Source: Rhodopirellula bahusiensis (lineage in GTDB: Bacteria; Planctomycetota; Planctomycetia; Pirellulales; Pirellulaceae). From it: a stretch of DNA of 64,000 nucleotides. The stretch lies in assembly GCF_002727185.1 (NCBI RefSeq), contig NZ_NIZW01000007.1:186001-250000 (forward strand). Reading direction: 5' to 3'. Position numbers and translations under genes: made by a program. Below the pieces are notes generated by a model. The model was not told the origin of the DNA, did no database searches, and saw only the letters and a list, made by a program, of their open reading frames with translations. This document shows, one piece after another, positions 63,520 to 64,000 of this stretch. The stretch's first letter is position 1. The number at the start of each line of letters is the position of its first letter.

Positions 63520-63699
63520 ATGATGAAAACCTGGATGATGACCCTCGCAATGCTCTGCTTGCTCGTCGCACCACTGGGATGCGGCTCCGGAAGCAACAGT
63601 AACATCGTTGACAACACCGACGCAGAAAAGTTGGCGGAATACGAAGCCGCACTCGCGGAAGCAGACGCCATGTCAGAAGGGTACGAAGGCACGAAATAG
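63520..63699 (+). CDS. Small lipoprotein downstream of the DUF1559 gene (59 residues)
   Basis: An ATG at 63520 (or 63523) opens a 59-residue frame, too short for most gene lists. It has a lipoprotein signal: MMKTWMMTLAMLCLLVAPLGC with the lipobox LGC, then GSGSNSNIVDNTDAEKLAEYEAALAEADAM, an acidic helical tail. Small lipoproteins behind DUF1559 genes are common in planctomycetes (family knowledge, from memory). A terminator lies 72 bases later, so this gene ends the unit with the prepilin. Confidence 0.75.
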   Translation: MMKTWMMTLAMLCLLVAPLGCGSGSNSNIVDNTDAEKLAEYEAALAEADAMSEGYEGTK

Positions 63700-63770
63700 C
63701 ACCAATTTGCTTTCGGCGACAGAACACACGTTTGCCGAAAAAATTGGGGACATGCACGAGACTGAAGTGA

Positions 63771-63799
63771 GCGGCCAGCAACAGCTGGCCGCTTTTTTT
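63771..63799 (+). terminator. Rho-independent terminator
   Basis: A perfect 9-pair stem gcggccagc/gctggccgc with a four-base loop (aaca) is followed by seven T residues. It ends the DUF1559/lipoprotein unit. The remaining 200 bases of the window hold no convincing gene. Confidence 0.93.
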
Positions 63800-64000
63800 G
63801 TCTTCAAGCAATCGAATTCTCTTCCCCAATCGTTCAAATCGACGCTGCATTCGAGATAGAGCGGACGAGAACCACAAAGTCCATCGATTTTGCCATGAAC
63901 CACCACACGGGGTGTCGAACACCACCTAGAATGTGATCTATGAAGCGCAGGCGACCGTTCAATGATTGATTTGTCGCTCGAATTTACTAGGTACCTGAAT

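Noticed and set aside
63800-64000. Gene on the minus strand at the window end (63673-63906)
   Set aside because: It crosses the terminator and the lipoprotein gene and has no protein-like features.

Overview
The window looks like chromosome from a marine planctomycete of the Rhodopirellula group (inference). The evidence is family content: several DUF1559 prepilin-like proteins with [15 protein letters not shown]-termini and H-x9-DG tails, a PEP-CTERM protein, a gingipain-type C25 protease beside a sulfatase, DUF1573, DUF4159 and DUF4175 proteins, single-CXXCH proteins, and many long coding regions with short ATGA, GTGA or TTGA overlaps. No rRNA, CRISPR array, prophage or complete insertion sequence is visible. 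There is one tRNA (Glu) and one REP-associated transposase with its hairpins.

Layout. 0-9 kb: partial ruvX, C25 protease, sulfatase, a mosaic repeat, hisA, an FeS-type photolyase-related gene, and a GspF/GspE-like pair. 9-20 kb: a membrane protein, a PQQ-repeat lipoprotein, a convergent PEP-CTERM gene, a DUF1559 lipoprotein and a DUF1573 protein, then two related DUF1559 prepilins. 20-24.4 kb: a GntR/YtrA-type repressor, ABC ATPase and ABC permease operon with a palindromic operator candidate. 24.6-29 kb: a polysaccharide flippase, FabZ-like and FabI-like genes and ilvE. 28.9-29.7 kb: a RAYT transposase bracketed by two REP hairpins. 29.7-35.4 kb: DUF1499, rarA, small unknown genes, a thioredoxin-fold lipoprotein without cysteines, csrA, and tRNA-Glu with a strong terminator. 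35.4-42 kb: a CXXCH protein divergent from an Rrf2 regulator, a MoxR AAA/VWA pair, an unknown gene, xth and an AIM24 gene.

42.3-58.8 kb is one long same-strand run. It encodes a TPR/gluzincin peptidase, DUF4159, MoxR, DUF58, BatA-like VWA, DUF4175, a second VWA membrane protein, a caspase/C13-like protein without its expected cysteine, and a hydroxypyruvate-isomerase-like enzyme. Most junctions overlap by 4-20 bases. It resembles an expanded Bat (MoxR/VWA) operon and is the best candidate for an undescribed multi-protein envelope system. A convergent DEAD-box RNA helicase follows; its leader has a hairpin antisense to the conserved 3' end of 16S rRNA. The window ends with a third DUF1559 prepilin, a 59-residue lipoprotein and a clear terminator.

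Two repeat families have become part of genes. A palindromic insertion lies between the start codon and the signal-like segment of the DUF4159 gene, and twin hairpins overlap the 3' end of the ABC permease gene. All functional assignments are by motif recognition from the sequence; no database search was run.
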